NCBI GenBank assembly: GCA_024707225.1
Contig: JANQAE010000002.1
Coordinates: forward strand, 310,001 to 374,000
Direction of reading: 5' to 3'
DNA length: 64,000 nucleotides
DNA from: Dokdonella sp.
Lineage (GTDB): Bacteria > Pseudomonadota > Gammaproteobacteria > Xanthomonadales > Rhodanobacteraceae
Positions 31,609 through 40,805 of the stretch are shown one piece after another; positions within the stretch are counted from its first letter, which is position 1; every line of letters begins with the position of its first letter. The translations under genes were made by a program, and so were the position numbers. Under the pieces are notes generated by a model. It was not told where the DNA came from, made no database searches, and saw only the letters and a program-made list of their open reading frames with translations.

Positions 31609-32641
31609 CGTCGTTCACCGGCAGCATCAGCGTGAAGGTGGTCGCGCCGGGCCGGCCCAGATGGCGCAGGTCGCCGCCGTGCTCGCGCGCGATCTCCTGC
31701 GCCAGCGCCAGGCCGAGGCCGGTGCCGTCGGGTCGCCCCGAGACCAGCGGCTGGAACAGCGTGTCGGCCAGCTCGGCCGGCACGCCGCGGCCGTCGTCGA
31801 TCAGGTCGATCCGCAACGCCAGGTGGCGGCGCCGCTCGGCCAGGCGCACGCCGTGCTCGACGCGCGAGCGCAGGGTCAGCTGCGTCGCGCCGGCCTCCAC
31901 CGCGTTGCGTGCGAGATTCAGCAGCAGCTGGTGCAGACGGTCGCGGTCGCCGTGGATCGGCGGCACGCTGGGGTCGTAGTCGCGCCGGATCTGCGGCGCA
32001 CCGGTCTCGGCGCCGATCAGCGCGGCGACGCGCTCGAGCAGTTCGTGCGGATTGATCCGCGCCAGCCGCGGCTTGCCGCCGGCGCGCAGCAGGCGGTCGG
32101 CCAGCGCGGCCAGCCGGTCGGCCTCGTCGATGATCAGCTCGGCGAGCTCGGTCTGGTCCGGATCGTCCAGATAGCGCTTGAGCAGCTGCGCCGCGCCGCG
32201 CAGGCCGGCCAGCGGGTTCTTGACCTCGTGCGCGAAACCGCGCAGCGAGGCCGACAGCGCCGGTGCGGCCGCGTCGGCCGCGGCCGGCAGTCCGTGCCAC
32301 TCGAACAGCAGTGCGTCGCCGTACGGCGTGAACGCCGCATCGCCGGTCAGCTCGCCGCCGCTGCCGTCGCCGAGGCGTGCCTGGCGCAGCAGTACGGTGC
32401 GGCCTTCGAGCCGCGCGCGCTGCGCGGCCTCGGCGAGGCTGTCGTTGTCGAGATCGAGCGTCGCGCGCTCGGCACCGGCGCGGCGGCGCAGCAGCGCGCC
32501 GAACCGCTCGGCCATGGCCGGATTCAGCCAGAGCACCTCGAGTCCGTCGTCGACGAGCGCCATGCCGGTGACGCAGCCTTCGAGGATGCCGGCGGCATCC
32601 GCGGAGACCGAACGCACCGACCTGGCGTATTGCGCGGGCAT
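31601..32641 (-). CDS. ntrB: nitrogen regulation sensor histidine kinase NtrB (GlnL)
   Basis: 346 residues, soluble, with no membrane segment, as expected for NtrB. An N-terminal PAS domain (ILEGCVTGMALVDDGLEVLWLNPAMAERFG) is followed by the H-box FAHEVKNPLAGLRGAAQLL with the phosphorylated His138. The ATP-binding boxes are LLLNLARNAVEAG (N), IDLIDDGRGVPAEL (G1) and GRPDGTGLGLALAQEIA (G2). NtrB is controlled by PII (GlnB/GlnK) and phosphorylates NtrC under nitrogen limitation. The ATG at 32641 lies directly behind an NtrC-type palindrome. Confidence 0.95.
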
Positions 32642-32642
32642 C

Positions 32643-32657
32643 GCACCATTCTAGTGC
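32643..32657 (-). promoter_or_regulatory. NtrC-binding palindrome in front of ntrB
   Basis: On the minus strand the sequence reads GCACTAGAATGGTGC, an exact match to the NtrC consensus GCACY-N5-GGTGC. It ends one base before the ntrB start codon. In enteric bacteria NtrC represses the glnL promoter through a site overlapping its start region, so autoregulation of ntrBC is the likely role. The site is seen directly; the function is inferred. Confidence 0.7.
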
Positions 32658-33123
32658 TGATTCCCCATCATGATGCAACTGCGGCGATATCGGGCAAGCT
32701 GACGCAGCCCGCAGGGAGCGCAAGCCGAGGCGGCGTACGCCGTCACATCGCTCCAGGTCGCCACGCGTCGGGTGGTTTGCATGATCGATGGGGCCCACCG
32801 GCATCGGGCTGGTCGATCGCTGCGGCTCCGGCGTGCCGGGGCGGTCGCGGCGACGCGGCGGGGAGTCGGAGCGCGCGGCCAGATGGCGGCCCGGGCTCGC
32901 CGTCTTCGGTGCCGGCATCGCTGCGATGCGCGGTGTCGGCGCCGCGGAGAGGCGGCGTTCGTGGCGGCACTGGCCGGGGCCGTGCGAGCGTGGCGGTGCA
33001 TCGACCGAGACGAGACGGCCGGGCCGGATGCGTATCGCGGTACCCGGAGCGGACCGGCCGATGCGGCCGGTCCGCAGCCCTATCGACGCGGTCGACGACC
33101 AGCGGCCGTCGACCGCGCAGGGC
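32658..33123. other. intergenic region without a recognised gene
   Basis: 466 bp upstream of ntrB and downstream of the secreted-protein gene. It should contain the ntrB promoter, but I see no convincing -35/-10 pair, hairpin with a T-tract or coding frame with homology. Several open frames here are GC-rich shadows. Confidence 0.5.
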
Positions 33124-34320
33124 TCATTCGCAGGTCAGGCCGTTGACGTCGGCCAGACGAATCCACTCGCGCTCGCCGCTGCCGGCCGGCACGCCCGAAG
33201 GCAGGCCGGGGTTGGACGCGTAGCGGAACACGAACGTGCCGCAGCTCGGGAACTCGAACGTGACCGATCCCCAGGGCTTGGTCTGTGCGTTGAAGCCGGC
33301 ACCGCCGGCGAAGCGACCGCCTTCGACCCAGATCGCCGGCGAGGTCACCTCGCGTGCGCCGGGCTGGAAATCGACGTTGCCGTTGATCCAGTACGGCAGG
33401 CCGAGATCGTCGAACGTGAACCACGCCCACTGCAGCACCATGCGCCGCGGATTGCTGCCCGAGGCCGGCACCTCGAAGATGTCGACGTACATGCCCTCGC
33501 CGCCGTGCGCCGGATCGAAGTACGCCGCGGTCTGGTAACCGGTGATCGGCAGGCTGCGGAACGCGTCCGGATAGGTCTGCTGGGTCGGGTTGTACAGGCT
33601 GACGTCGGTGACGAAGAAACGCGTGATGCCGCCGCCGTTGATCAGGTTGTCGAAGCGGATCGAGAACGGCAGGTTGAAATCGAAGTAGCCGGCACCGGTG
33701 TACGGGTAGTTCTCGAGCACGTAGGTCGTGCTATTGATGACCGGCGAGTCGACCAGCGTATCGGCGATGATCGTGTTCGGCTCGGTCGCGACGCGGATGA
33801 AGCTCTTCGTCGAGTCGAAGCCGACGTTGTTGACGCTGTTGTTCTGCGCGACCTGGATCGCCGGGAACAACGGATAGGCGTCGCGCCGGCCCTCGTTGTT
33901 GCCGAGCCGCTGGACGCGCATCAGCGTCGCCGAGTTGAACGTGGTGTCGCTGCTGCAGGCCACGCGCCAGACGCGTATCGAGACGTTCTCGGTCGACGGG
34001 TTCTGGTTGACGCGGACCTGGTAGAGCGTCACCTGCTTGTCGAACACGATGCCGCTGGGCTCGTCGGCCAGCGGATCGGCCAGGCAGCTCGGCGGATAGG
34101 CGCGCAGCGGATTGGCCTGCGGCAGGCCCGAATACTGGCTGGCGACCGACTCGTCCTGGGTCGCGGCGGCGGCAGGACGGCGCAGCAGCTCGGCGCGCGC
34201 GGCCTGCTCGGCGGCGACGCGCACGGCGCGGCCGTCGGCGTCCGGCGCATCGGCCGCGAACGCGGTGGCCGCGGCAACAGTGCCGGCGAGCAGGGTGGAA
34301 AGACGCAGCAAGCGGAACAT
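33124..34320 (-). CDS. secreted protein of unknown function
   Basis: 398 residues with a clear signal peptide (MFRLLRLSTLLAGTVAAATAFA). The mature protein is Asn/Thr/Tyr-rich and predicted beta-structured, with motifs such as GYQTAAYFDPAHGGEGMYVDIFEV and RMVLQWAWFTFDDLGLPYWINGNVDF near the C-terminus. The 'YFDPAHGGEG..' stretch recurs in exported proteins of related bacteria (from memory, unverified). The ATG at 34320 follows AAGGAG at 7 bp. It is divergent from tatD. No enzymatic motif is recognised. Confidence 0.75.
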   Translation of the reverse strand: MFRLLRLSTLLAGTVAAATAFAADAPDADGRAVRVAAEQAARAELLRRPAAAATQDESVASQYSGLPQANPLRAYPPSCLADPLADEPSGIVFDKQVTLYQVRVNQNPSTENVSIRVWRVACSSDTTFNSATLMRVQRLGNNEGRRDAYPLFPAIQVAQNNSVNNVGFDSTKSFIRVATEPNTIIADTLVDSPVINSTTYVLENYPYTGAGYFDFNLPFSIRFDNLINGGGITRFFVTDVSLYNPTQQTYPDAFRSLPITGYQTAAYFDPAHGGEGMYVDIFEVPASGSNPRRMVLQWAWFTFDDLGLPYWINGNVDFQPGAREVTSPAIWVEGGRFAGGAGFNAQTKPWGSVTFEFPSCGTFVFRYASNPGLPSGVPAGSGEREWIRLADVNGLTCE

Positions 34321-34573
34321 GGAGATCTCCTTCAGGGGCGAAGCGCGTCCGGACCCGGACGGGCCTGGCGCGCAGTGAACCGAACAGACGGCGCTCGGCT
34401 CGTCACCGTCGCGCTGGCCGCCTGTGCAGGCCGATGCTAACCTCGCCGCCCCGCCGCGGCGACCCCTGGCGGTTTCGCGCGCATGGCGGTGTTCACAAAC
34501 CCGACGAGCGAGCGCCGCCGGCGCAGCGCGCCCGCGGCGTCGGCCTGCGTCCTCCACGTCCGTCCTCGCTGCC

Positions 34574-35359
34574 ATGACCCTGATCGACATCGGCGCCAAC
34601 CTCACGCACGAATCGTTCCGTCCCGACTTCGACGCCGTGCTCGCACGTGCGCGTGCGGGCGGCGTCGAGCGCATCGTCGTCACCGGCGCGAGTGCCGCCG
34701 GCAGCCGCGCCGCGCATGCGCTGGCCAGGGCGCATCCGGACTTCCTCGACGCGACGGCCGGCGTCCACCCGCATCACGCGATCGATTACGACGAGGCGAC
34801 CGACGCGCTGCTGCGCGAGCTGCTCGGCGACGACCGCGTCAAGGCGGTCGGCGAGACCGGGCTGGACTATCACCGCAACTACTCGCCGGTCGCCGCGCAG
34901 ATCGACGCCTTCGATCGCCAGCTGGCGATCGCGGTCGACTGCGGCAAGCCGCTGTTCCTGCATCAGCGCGACGCGCACGGCGATTTCCTCGCCTGCCTGG
35001 ACCGCGTGCGCGATCGTGTCGGACGCGCCGTCGTGCACTGCTTCACCGGCGAGCGCGCGGAACTTTTCGACTACCTCGACCGCGACTGCTACATCGGCAT
35101 CACCGGCTGGATCTGCGACGAACGGCGCGGCACGCACCTGCGCGAACTGGTCCCCTCGATACCGGCCGACCGCCTGCTGATCGAGACCGACGCACCGTAC
35201 CTGCTGCCGCGCGATCTGGTCCCCAAGCCTTCGCACCGGCGCAACGAGCCGATGTATCTCGGTCACGTCTGCGCGGCGGTCGCGGCCGCGCGCGGCGAAT
35301 CGGCCGAGGCGGTCGCCGAGCTCACGACGCGCAACGCCAGGACCTTCTTCGGTTCGTAA
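34574..35359 (+). CDS. tatD: TatD-family DNA 3'-5' exonuclease
   Basis: 261 residues. A metal-dependent TIM-barrel hydrolase: MTLIDIGANLTHESF, GVHPHHAIDYD, KAVGETGLDYHRNYSP, FLHQRDAHGDF, VVHCFTGERAE and IGITGWICDERRGTHLREL...LLIETDAPYLLPRDL. The GANLT start and CDERRG segment match true TatD rather than YcfH/YjjV paralogues. It acts as a 3'-5' exonuclease in DNA repair or turnover. It stands alone, without tatABC. Confidence 0.92.
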   Translation: MTLIDIGANLTHESFRPDFDAVLARARAGGVERIVVTGASAAGSRAAHALARAHPDFLDATAGVHPHHAIDYDEATDALLRELLGDDRVKAVGETGLDYHRNYSPVAAQIDAFDRQLAIAVDCGKPLFLHQRDAHGDFLACLDRVRDRVGRAVVHCFTGERAELFDYLDRDCYIGITGWICDERRGTHLRELVPSIPADRLLIETDAPYLLPRDLVPKPSHRRNEPMYLGHVCAAVAAARGESAEAVAELTTRNARTFFGS

Positions 35360-35530
35360 CGGCCGCGCGGCGCGACCTGCGGCCGGCGCGGCGGTGCCCG
35401 GCCTCGCGTGGCGCGGCTGCGGCACGGCTGCGCGCGCGACCGGAACCGGGTGCCTGCACAATCGAGCCGTGCGGGCGCTTACGGGCTGCAGGTGATGCAG
35501 CCGTCCGCTCGCATCGATGCGAAGCGCCGG

Positions 35531-36313
35531 TCAGTCCTGATCCTCGAAGCGCAGATGCTTGACGCTGCGGCCGCGCCGCCGCACCAGCTTGAGCGATTCG
35601 ATGCCGATGCGGATGTGCGCCTCGACGAAGCGCGAGGTGATGCCGCGATCGCTCTGCTCGGTCTTGACGCCCTCGGGGATCATCGGCTGGTCGGACACCA
35701 GCAGCAGCGCGCCGCACGGGATGTGGTTCGCGAAGCCGGCCGCGAATATCGTCGCGGTCTCCATGTCGATCGCCATGCAGCGCGTGCGCCGCAGATACGA
35801 CTTGAAGTCCTCGTCGTGCTCCCAGACGCGCCGGTTGGTCGTGTAGACCGTGCCGGTCCAGTAGTCGTGGCCGAGGTCGCGGATCGTCGTGGACACCGCG
35901 CGCTGCAGCTGGAACGCCGGCAGCGCCGGGACCTCCGGCAGCAGGTAGTCGTTGGACGTGCCCTCGCCGCGGATCGCGGCGATCGGCAGCACCAGATCGC
36001 CGAGCTGGTTCTTCTTCTTGAGGCCGCCGCACTTGCCGAGAAACAGGCAGGCTTTCGGCGATATCGCGCTGAGCAGGTCCATCACGGTCGCCGCGTTCGG
36101 GCTGCCCATTCCGAAGTTGATCAGCGTGATGCCGTCGGCGGTCGCGTTCGGCATCGGGCGATCGCGTCCCTCGACCGGCACGTCGTGCCACTGCGCGAAG
36201 ACCTCCACGTAGTGACCGAAATTGGTCAGCAGGACCTGCTCGCCGAACCGCTCCAGCGGCATGCCGGTGTAGCGCGGAAGCCAGTTGTCGACGATCTCGT
36301 TCTTGCTGCGCAT
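35531..36313 (-). CDS. amn: AMP nucleosidase (short form)
   Basis: 260 residues of the nucleoside phosphorylase superfamily. Visible segments are LINFGMGSPNAATVMDLLSAISPKACLFLGKCGGLKKKNQLGDLVLP, followed by RCMAIDMETATIFAAGFANHIPCGALLLVSDQPM, which holds the purine and ribose-contacting Glu. It hydrolyses AMP to adenine and ribose 5-phosphate. It lacks the ~200-residue N-terminal regulatory domain of the E. coli enzyme, as in many short homologues. The ATG at 36313 is used. It converges with tatD. Confidence 0.88.
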   Translation of the reverse strand: MRSKNEIVDNWLPRYTGMPLERFGEQVLLTNFGHYVEVFAQWHDVPVEGRDRPMPNATADGITLINFGMGSPNAATVMDLLSAISPKACLFLGKCGGLKKKNQLGDLVLPIAAIRGEGTSNDYLLPEVPALPAFQLQRAVSTTIRDLGHDYWTGTVYTTNRRVWEHDEDFKSYLRRTRCMAIDMETATIFAAGFANHIPCGALLLVSDQPMIPEGVKTEQSDRGITSRFVEAHIRIGIESLKLVRRRGRSVKHLRFEDQD

Positions 36314-36335
36314 CGGGCCAGTATAAGCGGGCCGC

Positions 36336-37325
36336 TCACGGCCCGGAACGCGCCTGCCGCGGCGGCGTGGCATGCAGCCGGCGCCAGGCGCGCCGCAACT
36401 GGCGCGCCGAGCCGAAGCCGCAGCGTTCGGCGACGCGGTCCATGTCCAGACGCGTCTGGCCGAGCAGCTCCGCGGCCAGCGCGATGCGCAGTCCGTTGAC
36501 GTAGTCGGGCAGGCTCATCCCGGTGTGCTGGTTGAACAGACGCGACAGCTGCCGCTCGCTGGCGCCGACCGCGGCCGCGACGCGATCGAGCGGCCAGGCG
36601 GCCGCCGGATCGGCGGCGATCAGGTCCTGCGCGCGATGGACCACCGGATGCAGATGGTTGCGTCCATCGAGCCACGACGAGAGCTGCGGGTCGCCGCCGC
36701 CGCGACGCAGGTAGATCACCAGCTGCCGCGCGATGGCCGCCACGCAGGCCGGTCCGGTCCAGGTTCCGACCAGATGCAGCATCAGGTCGATGCCCGCGGT
36801 GACGCCGGCGCTGGTCCAGCAGCCCTGGTCCTCGACGTAGAGGCGGTTCTCGACGACGCGCGCAGCCGGGGCCAACGCGGCCAGTTCGGCGCAGCAGTCG
36901 AAATGCGTCGTGCACAGACGATCGTCGAGCAGACCGGCGCGGGCCGCGAGCAGTGCGCCGGAACAGATCGAGACCACGGTGCGGCCACGGCCGACCGACC
37001 GGCGCAGCCAGTCGACGATGGCCTGTTCGTCGGCCGCGTCGCGGGCCGGCTGCCGGTCCGCGTCGGCGAACGCGAGCTCATCGACGCTGCCGGCGATCAG
37101 GACGAGCGCGTCGGCCGGCATACGGCGCGGCAGCGGTCCCAGGCGGTCCATGCGCAGTCCGATCGAGCAGGTCAGCGCGCGCGTCGCCGCGACGTAACGC
37201 ACCTCGAAGCGCAGCTCACGCTGTTCGAGATTGGCTCGACGCAGCACCTCCAGCGGACCGGCGACGTCGAGCAGCAGACAACGCGGCGGCAGCACGACCA
37301 GGACCGGGATCGTGCGCACGCTCAT
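36336..37325 (-). CDS. GlxA-type AraC-family regulator with DJ-1/PfpI domain
   Basis: 329 residues. The N-terminal ~180 residues are a DJ-1/PfpI domain (PVLVVLPPRCLLLDVAGPLEVLRRAN, and SICSGALLAARAGLL with the nucleophile-elbow Cys). The C-terminal domain has two AraC helix-turn-helix motifs (PLDRVAAAVGASERQLSRLFNQHTGMSLPDYVNGLRI and DMDRVAERCGFGSARQLRRAW). It probably binds a small ligand and controls the isochorismatase-like gene upstream, whose 3' end it overlaps by 4 bp. The ligand is unknown. Confidence 0.88.
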   Translation of the reverse strand: MSVRTIPVLVVLPPRCLLLDVAGPLEVLRRANLEQRELRFEVRYVAATRALTCSIGLRMDRLGPLPRRMPADALVLIAGSVDELAFADADRQPARDAADEQAIVDWLRRSVGRGRTVVSICSGALLAARAGLLDDRLCTTHFDCCAELAALAPAARVVENRLYVEDQGCWTSAGVTAGIDLMLHLVGTWTGPACVAAIARQLVIYLRRGGGDPQLSSWLDGRNHLHPVVHRAQDLIAADPAAAWPLDRVAAAVGASERQLSRLFNQHTGMSLPDYVNGLRIALAAELLGQTRLDMDRVAERCGFGSARQLRRAWRRLHATPPRQARSGP

Positions 37326-37885
37326 GCGGCGCGTGCGATCGATCCGGCCAGCGCTTCGGGCACGCCGACGATCCGCGCGAAGCGGTCGGCCAGGACCAGC
37401 TCCGTTCGGGCGGCGATCTCGGCGGCCTCCCAGCGTCGACCGTGCCGGTCCGTCATCGCGAACGTCAGCGTCGCCTCGGTCACGAAGTCGACCGCGTAGC
37501 CGAGGTCCGAGGCGTGCCGTGCCGTGGTCTCGCAGCATTGTTCGGTGCGGATGCCGGCCACGATCACCCGGCCGATGCGCCGCTCGACCAGCCAGGTGCC
37601 GAGGCCACTGCCGATCAGCGCACTGTGGCGCGACTTGTGGAAGACCGCGTCGGCCTCGATGCGCAGTCCGTCCAGCGCGCGCACATGACCGGACTCCAGC
37701 GCGAACGGTCCGTGGGCGTCCACGTGGAAGACCTGCGCGATCGGCAGGCCGGCCGTGCGCGCGCCGTCGATCAGCGCCTGCAGCCGGTCGAGAAAACGCG
37801 GAATCGGCGCCTCGTCCCAGTACGGACGGTGGCGGAACGATTCCTGGACGTCGATGACGATCAGGGCGGTATCGGCGGTGTGCAT
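37322..37885 (-). CDS. isochorismatase-family cysteine hydrolase
   Basis: 187 residues. The catalytic triad is visible: Asp in ALIVIDVQESF, Lys in AVFHKSRHSAL, and Cys in GIRTEQCCETTARHASDLGY. Members hydrolyse amides or isochorismate (nicotinamidase, ureidoacrylate hydrolase and others). The gene shares an operon with a GlxA-type regulator. This pairing suggests degradation of a specific amide-containing compound under its own regulator, but the substrate cannot be read from sequence. Confidence 0.87.
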   Translation of the reverse strand: MHTADTALIVIDVQESFRHRPYWDEAPIPRFLDRLQALIDGARTAGLPIAQVFHVDAHGPFALESGHVRALDGLRIEADAVFHKSRHSALIGSGLGTWLVERRIGRVIVAGIRTEQCCETTARHASDLGYAVDFVTEATLTFAMTDRHGRRWEAAEIAARTELVLADRFARIVGVPEALAGSIARAA

Positions 37886-37991
37886 GGCAGGCTCCTGGCG
37901 GATCGGGAGCGTCAGTGTCGGCGCATCCCCGACACGCCGAAAGGTCCTGTGCGGACCCGTACCGGACCGAAAACGCCATGCGCGCGAGCAC

Positions 37992-39305
37992 TCACGGCTG
38001 TGCGGCGCTCAGATAGTCCAGGCTCGCCTGCAGCATCGCGCGGGTACCGGTCCGGAGCGCGGCCTCGTCGACGAAGAAGCGCGGCGAGTGGTTGCTCGGC
38101 GCGGTCGCCGGGTCCTGGCCGGGCGGCGTCGCGCCGACGTTGAAGTAGACGCTCGGCGCCGCCGCCGCGATCGCCAGGTGCGGAAAATCCTCCGAGGCGG
38201 TCCAGCGCCTGGCTTCGATCACCTGTTCGGCGCCGAGCGCGCGCTCCAGGCTCACGCGGACGCGTCGCGTCAGCGCCGGATCGTTGACGTTGACCGGGTT
38301 GCTGCCGGGCACCACCGGAATCTCGGCCTCGATCGTCGCGCCGCTGGCCGCGGCGGTGTGCTCGGCCAGACGGCGCAGGCTGCTCAGCGCCTGCTCGCGC
38401 ATCGTCTCGTCGAACGCGCGTACCGTGCCGTGCAGCTCGGCGCTGTCGGGCACGATGTTGAAGCGCTGGCCGCCGTTGAAGATGCCGAACGTGACGACGG
38501 CCGGCTCGGCGTTGATGTCGAGCTGGCGGCTGACGATGGTCTGCGCGGCATTGACGATCTGCGCGCCGATCACGATCGGATCGATGCCCTTCCACGGCGT
38601 CGCACCGTGGCTCTGGCGGCCGCGCACGGTGATGCGGAACGTATCGGAGCTGGCCATCATCGGACCCTCGCGCAGCGCGACCGTGCCGGCGTTGAGCGTG
38701 CTGACCACGTGCATGCCGAAGATCGCGTCGGGGCGGAAGTGCTCGAACAGCCCCTCCTCGACCATCAGCGGTGCGCCGCCGGCCTCGCCGGGCGGCGCGC
38801 CTTCCTCGGCCGGCTGGAAGATCAGCATGACCTCGCCGAACCAGTCCGCGCGCGCGGCAGCCAGCGCGGCGGCGACGCCGAGCGTCATCGCGGTATGCGT
38901 GTCGTGGCCGCAGGCGTGCATGACGCCGACCTCGCGGCCCAGGTACTCGCCGCGTGCGCGCGATGCGAACGGCAGATCGACCTCCTCGGTGACCGGCAGC
39001 GCGTCCATGTCGGCGCGGATCGCGAGTCTCGGACCGGGCCTGCCCGAGCGCAGCACCCCGGTCACGCCGGTATGGGCGATGCCGCTGCGCACCTCGTAGC
39101 CGAGCTTGCGCAGCTCGTCGGCGACGATCTTCGCGGTGCGGACCTCGCGGTTGCTGAGCTCGGGGTGCTGATGGAAGTCGCGCCGCCATGCGGTGATCTG
39201 CGGCAGCAGGCGCTGCACCTCGGCCGAGGTGCGGTCCGGCGGCGGTGCCGCCTGCACACCGCTCATCGTCAACGAAAGCGCGCCGATCACAAGGCCAAGT
39301 CGCAT
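37992..39305 (-). CDS. M20-family amidohydrolase/peptidase, exported
   Basis: 437 residues. The N-terminus MRLGLVIGALSLTMSGVQA is a signal peptide. Metal-binding motifs of the M20D aminoacylase/IAA-amino-acid hydrolase group are present: DFHQHPELSNREVRT, RADMDALPV, MHACGHDTHTAM, and QPAEEGAPPGEAGG with the catalytic Glu. It should hydrolyse N-acylated amino acids or a similar amide in the periplasm. A GTG one codon upstream (39308) is an alternative start. It is a single-gene unit. Confidence 0.88.
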   Translation of the reverse strand: MRLGLVIGALSLTMSGVQAAPPPDRTSAEVQRLLPQITAWRRDFHQHPELSNREVRTAKIVADELRKLGYEVRSGIAHTGVTGVLRSGRPGPRLAIRADMDALPVTEEVDLPFASRARGEYLGREVGVMHACGHDTHTAMTLGVAAALAAARADWFGEVMLIFQPAEEGAPPGEAGGAPLMVEEGLFEHFRPDAIFGMHVVSTLNAGTVALREGPMMASSDTFRITVRGRQSHGATPWKGIDPIVIGAQIVNAAQTIVSRQLDINAEPAVVTFGIFNGGQRFNIVPDSAELHGTVRAFDETMREQALSSLRRLAEHTAAASGATIEAEIPVVPGSNPVNVNDPALTRRVRVSLERALGAEQVIEARRWTASEDFPHLAIAAAAPSVYFNVGATPPGQDPATAPSNHSPRFFVDEAALRTGTRAMLQASLDYLSAAQP

Positions 39306-39553
39306 CACGCAGTCCCCCCGATGTCGCCGTCAGGCCGGCGTGCCGGCACTTTCGCATCTCCGGCTGCGCCTGCACAGCATCGGCCGGGAGCGATCGAGGC
39401 CGGTAGGCCGCAGGCGACTGCCGGCAGGCCCGCTTCCGCACCTGACGTGCGCAAGGGCAGCCGCGCGCCGCCGGCGGTGGCGCCGGCAGCGGACGTGACG
39501 GGCCGGCCGGTCCGGCCTATGCGCGCCCGATCGGGATCGGACACGACGGTGCC

Positions 39554-40366
39554 TCAGCGCCGCCGCAGCCGGAACTGCACCGGCACGACGACCTCGACCG
39601 GATCGCCTTCGATCTCGGGCGGCGGCGCCGGCACCGGCTGCGCGCGCCGCACGACGTCGAGCGCCTCGGCGTCGAGCAGGTCCGAGCCGCTGCCGCGTTC
39701 GAGCCGGACCGCGCCGATGCCGCCGCGCCGGTCGACGCTGAAGCGCAGATACGTCACGCCCTCCTGGCGCTGGCGCAGCGCGCGCGCCGGGTAGCGGCGA
39801 AAACCTTCGAGATGGCCGAGCAGACGGCTCTGCCACGCGAGTTCCGCCGCTGTGCGGACCTGCGTGCTGCCGCGCCGCGGCGTCGCCGCCGCGGTTGCCG
39901 CTGCCAGCGTCGCCGCCGCCGTCGATCGCGATGCCGAGTCCGGCCCGGCATCCGATCTCGATTCCGCCTGCGGCGACTTCGCCGCGACGTCGGCCTCCTC
40001 CGGTGCCGATGCCGCCGGCGTGGACCGGGCTGGGATCGGCGCTGTCGCCGCGGCGGCCGCGGCGGGCCGTACCGGTCGCTCGATCGCGCGCGGCGCGTCG
40101 GCCCGAGGCGGCTCAGGTGGGGGCGGCTGCGGCGGCTCGGGTTCGGCCGGACGCGCCGGTGCCGTCGCCGTCGTCGGATGCGTCGTCGAAGAGCGCGGCG
40201 GCGGATTCGGTGCCGCCAGTTCGATCAGGATTGCCGTCGGCGCCGCAGCGGCCGCGTCGGGCTGCGCCGCGCGCGGCCACAGCCAGGCTGCGATCAGGCC
40301 GTGCGCAATGAGCGCGGCCGCCAGCGCCACGCTCCAGCGTCTGGCCGGCCGGGCCGCCGCCGTCAC
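39554..40366 (-). CDS. tonB: TonB energy transducer
   Basis: 270 residues. An N-terminal membrane anchor (RRWSVALAAALIAHGLIAAWLW) is followed by a long Pro/Ala/Glu-rich linker (PAEPEPPQPPPPEPPRADAP). The C-terminal domain is typical of TonB: YPARALRQRQEGVTYLRFSVDRRGGIGAVRLERGSGSDLLDAEALDVVRRA. It transmits proton-motive-force energy from ExbBD to outer membrane receptors. The GTG start overlaps the exbD stop by 4 bp. Confidence 0.92.
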   Translation of the reverse strand: MTAAARPARRWSVALAAALIAHGLIAAWLWPRAAQPDAAAAAPTAILIELAAPNPPPRSSTTHPTTATAPARPAEPEPPQPPPPEPPRADAPRAIERPVRPAAAAAATAPIPARSTPAASAPEEADVAAKSPQAESRSDAGPDSASRSTAAATLAAATAAATPRRGSTQVRTAAELAWQSRLLGHLEGFRRYPARALRQRQEGVTYLRFSVDRRGGIGAVRLERGSGSDLLDAEALDVVRRAQPVPAPPPEIEGDPVEVVVPVQFRLRRR

Positions 40367-40791
40367 GGCGCCGACGCGGCCTCCAGGCCGACCAGGGCGA
40401 CGTGCCGATAGCCGGCATCGCGCAGGCGATTCATGACGGCCATGACGCTGCCGTAGTCGATCGCGCGATCGGCGCGCAGGAAGATGCGGCGATCGCGATC
40501 GCCGCCGCTGGCCGCGTCGAGCGCGGCGGCGAGCTGCTCTGGCGCGACCGGTGTCTCGTCCAGCTGCAGCGAGCGGTCGGGCGCCACGGTCAGGAACAGC
40601 GCCTGCGCATCGCGTGGCTCGGCCGCGGCATTCGATTCGGGCAGATCGACGTCGGTATCGACCGTCGCAAGCGGCGCCGCGATCATGAAAACGATCAGCA
40701 GCACCAGCATCACGTCGATGAACGGCGTCACGTTGATCTCGTGCGATTCGTCCAGATCGTCCTCGTCGCCGCGGCCGGTGCGCATGCCCAT
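40363..40791 (-). CDS. exbD: ExbD biopolymer transport protein
   Basis: 142 residues. The single membrane segment with the conserved Asp, INVTPFIDVMLVLLIVFMIAAPLATV, is diagnostic. The periplasmic domain follows, with FLRADRAIDYGSVMAVMNRLRDAGY. It forms the proton channel with ExbB. It starts 14 bp after the exbB stop. An ATG two codons in is also possible. Confidence 0.93.
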   Translation of the reverse strand: MGMRTGRGDEDDLDESHEINVTPFIDVMLVLLIVFMIAAPLATVDTDVDLPESNAAAEPRDAQALFLTVAPDRSLQLDETPVAPEQLAAALDAASGGDRDRRIFLRADRAIDYGSVMAVMNRLRDAGYRHVALVGLEAASAP

Positions 40792-40805
40792 CGAGCGCCC
40801 CTCGA

